The notes under the pieces are model-generated. The model searched no databases, was not told the origin of the DNA, and was given only the letters and a program-made list of their open reading frames with translations. Position numbers and translations under genes: made by a program. Below are positions 13,803 through 15,571 of a stretch of DNA of 15,571 bases, one piece after another. The stretch is from an uncultured Eudoraea sp. (GTDB lineage Bacteria; Bacteroidota; Bacteroidia; Flavobacteriales; Flavobacteriaceae), in the NCBI GenBank assembly GCA_905479615.1, contig CAJQNH010000234.1:1-15571 (forward strand). The letters are read 5' to 3'. Within the stretch, counting starts at the first letter, position 1. Each line of letters starts with the position of its first letter.

Positions 13803-15571
13803 ATGCAAAAGAATAGGTGCCTTTTTATGGTTTTTTCCCTGATCCTTTTTACAGGCTTTTCTCAGTCTCAAAAGAAGGCTAAAGATTCTGAACAAGAATC
13901 GGGTGCCAGAGTAACAACCTATAGGGTTAATTTAGATTCTGCTAATTTTTATAAGAAGACTGATATTGCGAAAAGCATAGATTTTATAGCACAGGCAATT
14001 GGAAGTCTCGGGCAAAATGCTACCAAGCAGGAACTTGCTTTGGCGCTTACAAATTTGGGAGAGGTGTACCAATATCACAAGCAATATGATCTGGCTATTT
14101 CTAATTTTAAAGACGCTCAGGAAGCATATAAAACATCCAGGACCACCTTGTTGTTGGGGAAGGCCTATATACAAACAAAGGATTACAAAAATGCCGCCGC
14201 TGAATTACATCCTCTTGAGGACATAAAAGGTTTGGTACCCTATCAAAGAATTGAATTGTATGAATTATTAGGCGATGTTTATAAGGGGTTTGGGGAAATA
14301 AATAAGGCAATAGCCTATTATGAGGAAGGCCTGAAAGTTGCTAAAAAAAATCAGGTTAGCCCAAAAATGCCCGATTTAAATTCTAAAATTGCGGATGCTT
14401 ATGCCCAGGATAACAGGCTGGAAGAAGCAGAAAGTTATTATGGAAATTCACTTGAACTTTCAAGCCGCCAGGCTCCGGCACGGGCTATTCAGGAAAAAGA
14501 AAAGGTTGCAGATTTCTACAATAAGAAAAATCAGTATGACGATGAAATAAAATTGAGAAAGAAAAGCCTGAATGAACTACGGGCACTGCCGGGCACAGTT
14601 GCCAAATCAGAAAGAGCTCCCAAAGAAGCGGATTCTATTACTGCACAACAGATTAATTATAAGATTGCCAATGCCTATGTCGCTCTGGATAAATACGATG
14701 AAGCCATACCCTATTTGGAAGAGAGTATTAAAGAAGCAAATAATGAAGATGACCTGATTGTTCAAAAAGATGCCACCCGAAAACTTTCTGAAATATACAG
14801 GGATAAAGGTGATTATTCAAAAGCCTTTGAAACCTATCAGAAATATGTTGCTATCGTGGATACACTTTATCTTCGAAAAGAGCAGGAAATATCTCAGGCT
14901 TCCAGATTTAACAGAGAAATTGCCGCCAGCCAGGGTAGAATTACCGGCCTGGAAAAAGAAAGGGAACTTACACAGAGTAAATACGATCTGGCAGTAACGG
15001 AACAGCAATTGGCCCTGGAAAGCAATAAAAGGCAAAAATGGATAATTTATTCTCTTGTATTTGGCATGTTGCTTACAGCTCTGGCTGCCTACTTTTTTTA
15101 CAGGAGTAACAGGCAACAGCAGTTGGCTAATAACTTATTAGCCTTAAAGTCATTGCGTTCCCAAATGAATCCGCACTTTATATTTAACGCCCTGAATTCT
15201 GTAAATAATTATATAGCTAAAAATGATGAACGCAGTGCTAATCGGTATTTAAGCGAATTCTCAACTTTAATGAGGGCCGTTCTGGAAAACTCGGAAGAAG
15301 ATTTTATTTCACTGTCAAGGGAATTGGAACTCATTGAACTTTATGTGAAATTAGAACATTCCCGTTTTCCGGAGAAGTTTGATTATACCATAAATTTGGA
15401 TGAACAAATAGATACAGAGGCCTTCCAAATCCCTCCCATGTTGCTTCAGCCTTATATAGAAAATGCCATTTGGCACGGACTTAGATATAAGGAAGAGAAG
15501 GGAGCCTTAAGTATTGAATTGACCAAAAAAGAAACGGATATAATTGAAATTCGCATTACCGACAACGGGAT
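13803..15571 (+). CDS. TPR-containing LytS-type (His_kinase) sensor kinase, 3' end outside the window
   Basis: The frame is open from here to the last base, about 589 codons. A signal peptide (M-V-F-S-L-I-L-F-T-G-F-S-Q) leads to about six TPR-like repeats (residues 50-385) with motifs such as L-G-E-V-Y, A-I-S-N-F, L-G-D-V-Y and E-A-I-P-Y-L. A coiled coil (about 375-412) and one membrane helix (about 413-434) follow. The cytoplasmic His_kinase domain has the phosphoacceptor motif Q-M-N-P-H458-F-I-F-N and the ATP-binding P-Y-I-E-N554-A-I-W-H-G-L. Translation stops being visible at D-N-G of the next ATP-lid motif. This is the usual Bacteroidota TPR/LytS kinase layout, whose partner is a LytTR response regulator, probably encoded downstream. 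An alternative in-frame ATG lies 9 bases upstream at 13794. The TPR part would face the periplasm; its ligand is unknown. Confidence 0.93.
   Translation, partial: MQKNRCLFMVFSLILFTGFSQSQKKAKDSEQESGARVTTYRVNLDSANFYKKTDIAKSIDFIAQAIGSLGQNATKQELALALTNLGEVYQYHKQYDLAISNFKDAQEAYKTSRTTLLLGKAYIQTKDYKNAAAELHPLEDIKGLVPYQRIELYELLGDVYKGFGEINKAIAYYEEGLKVAKKNQVSPKMPDLNSKIADAYAQDNRLEEAESYYGNSLELSSRQAPARAIQEKEKVADFYNKKNQYDDEIKLRKKSLNELRALPGTVAKSERAPKEADSITAQQINYKIANAYVALDKYDEAIPYLEESIKEANNEDDLIVQKDATRKLSEIYRDKGDYSKAFETYQKYVAIVDTLYLRKEQEISQASRFNREIAASQGRITGLEKERELTQSKYDLAVTEQQLALESNKRQKWIIYSLVFGMLLTALAAYFFYRSNRQQQLANNLLALKSLRSQMNPHFIFNALNSVNNYIAKNDERSANRYLSEFSTLMRAVLENSEEDFISLSRELELIELYVKLEHSRFPEKFDYTINLDEQIDTEAFQIPPMLLQPYIENAIWHGLRYKEEKGALSIELTKKETDIIEIRITDNG

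Noticed and set aside
13932..14310. Open frames of 67-80 codons on both strands in this interval
   Set aside because: They overlap the TPR part of the sensor kinase in other frames; the kinase frame is continuous and has clear domains.
14572..15116. Two consecutive plus-strand frames and one minus-strand frame
   Set aside because: Again out of frame with the kinase, which reads without interruption through the whole region.
1..15571. Mobile elements, CRISPR arrays, tRNA or rRNA genes, riboswitches
   Set aside because: No transposase or integrase motifs, spaced direct repeats, tRNA-like cloverleafs or conserved RNA motifs were seen.

Overview
The window is typical of a marine or soil Flavobacteriaceae-like member of the Bacteroidota. 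It is AT-rich, lacks strong Shine-Dalgarno sequences, has several TAnnTTTG promoter boxes characteristic of this phylum, and carries phylum-specific proteins: a PorP/SprF-family outer-membrane protein, a TPR/LytS-type kinase and a NifU-like protein with doubled N-terminal domains. No mobile element, CRISPR array, rRNA or tRNA was seen. No stretch of more than about 300 bases lacks a gene, and most of the window looks like core chromosome.

Region 1 (1-6268, plus strand) is a tripartite efflux or export operon. It runs: the tail of a periplasmic adaptor, a stand-alone MacB/LolD-type ATPase, two different FtsX/MacB-type permeases, a second adaptor paralogous to the first, and a TolC-family outer-membrane channel. 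The genes overlap or are closely spaced. A clear intrinsic terminator ends the unit. Together they could form a complete inner-membrane/periplasm/outer-membrane pump whose ATPase and permeases are separate polypeptides.

Region 2 (6268-11306) holds housekeeping and stress genes. tsaB (tRNA t6A modification) on the plus strand converges on a minus-strand series: an MscS-type mechanosensitive channel, a large thioredoxin-domain (DUF255/SSP411) protein with a lipoprotein signal, a dodecin-family protein, and a NifU-like Fe-S scaffold or carrier. Two terminators in this region (after tolC and after the dodecin gene) run directly into candidate promoters that lie only a few bases from the next start codon.

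Region 3 (11295-15571) begins with a PorP/SprF-like protein divergent from the NifU gene. It converges, across a probable bidirectional terminator, on an exported von Willebrand factor A protein with an incomplete-looking MIDAS. Divergent from that is a signal-peptide/TPR/transmembrane/His_kinase sensor running off the right edge. It is open from about 13803 to the end of the window, and its partner regulator would be expected beyond it.

I found no convincing new system. The most unusual points are the two adaptor paralogs bracketing a split MacB-like transporter with a permease pair, the terminator-promoter nesting with near-leaderless starts, and a dodecin lacking the usual flavin-contacting residues.
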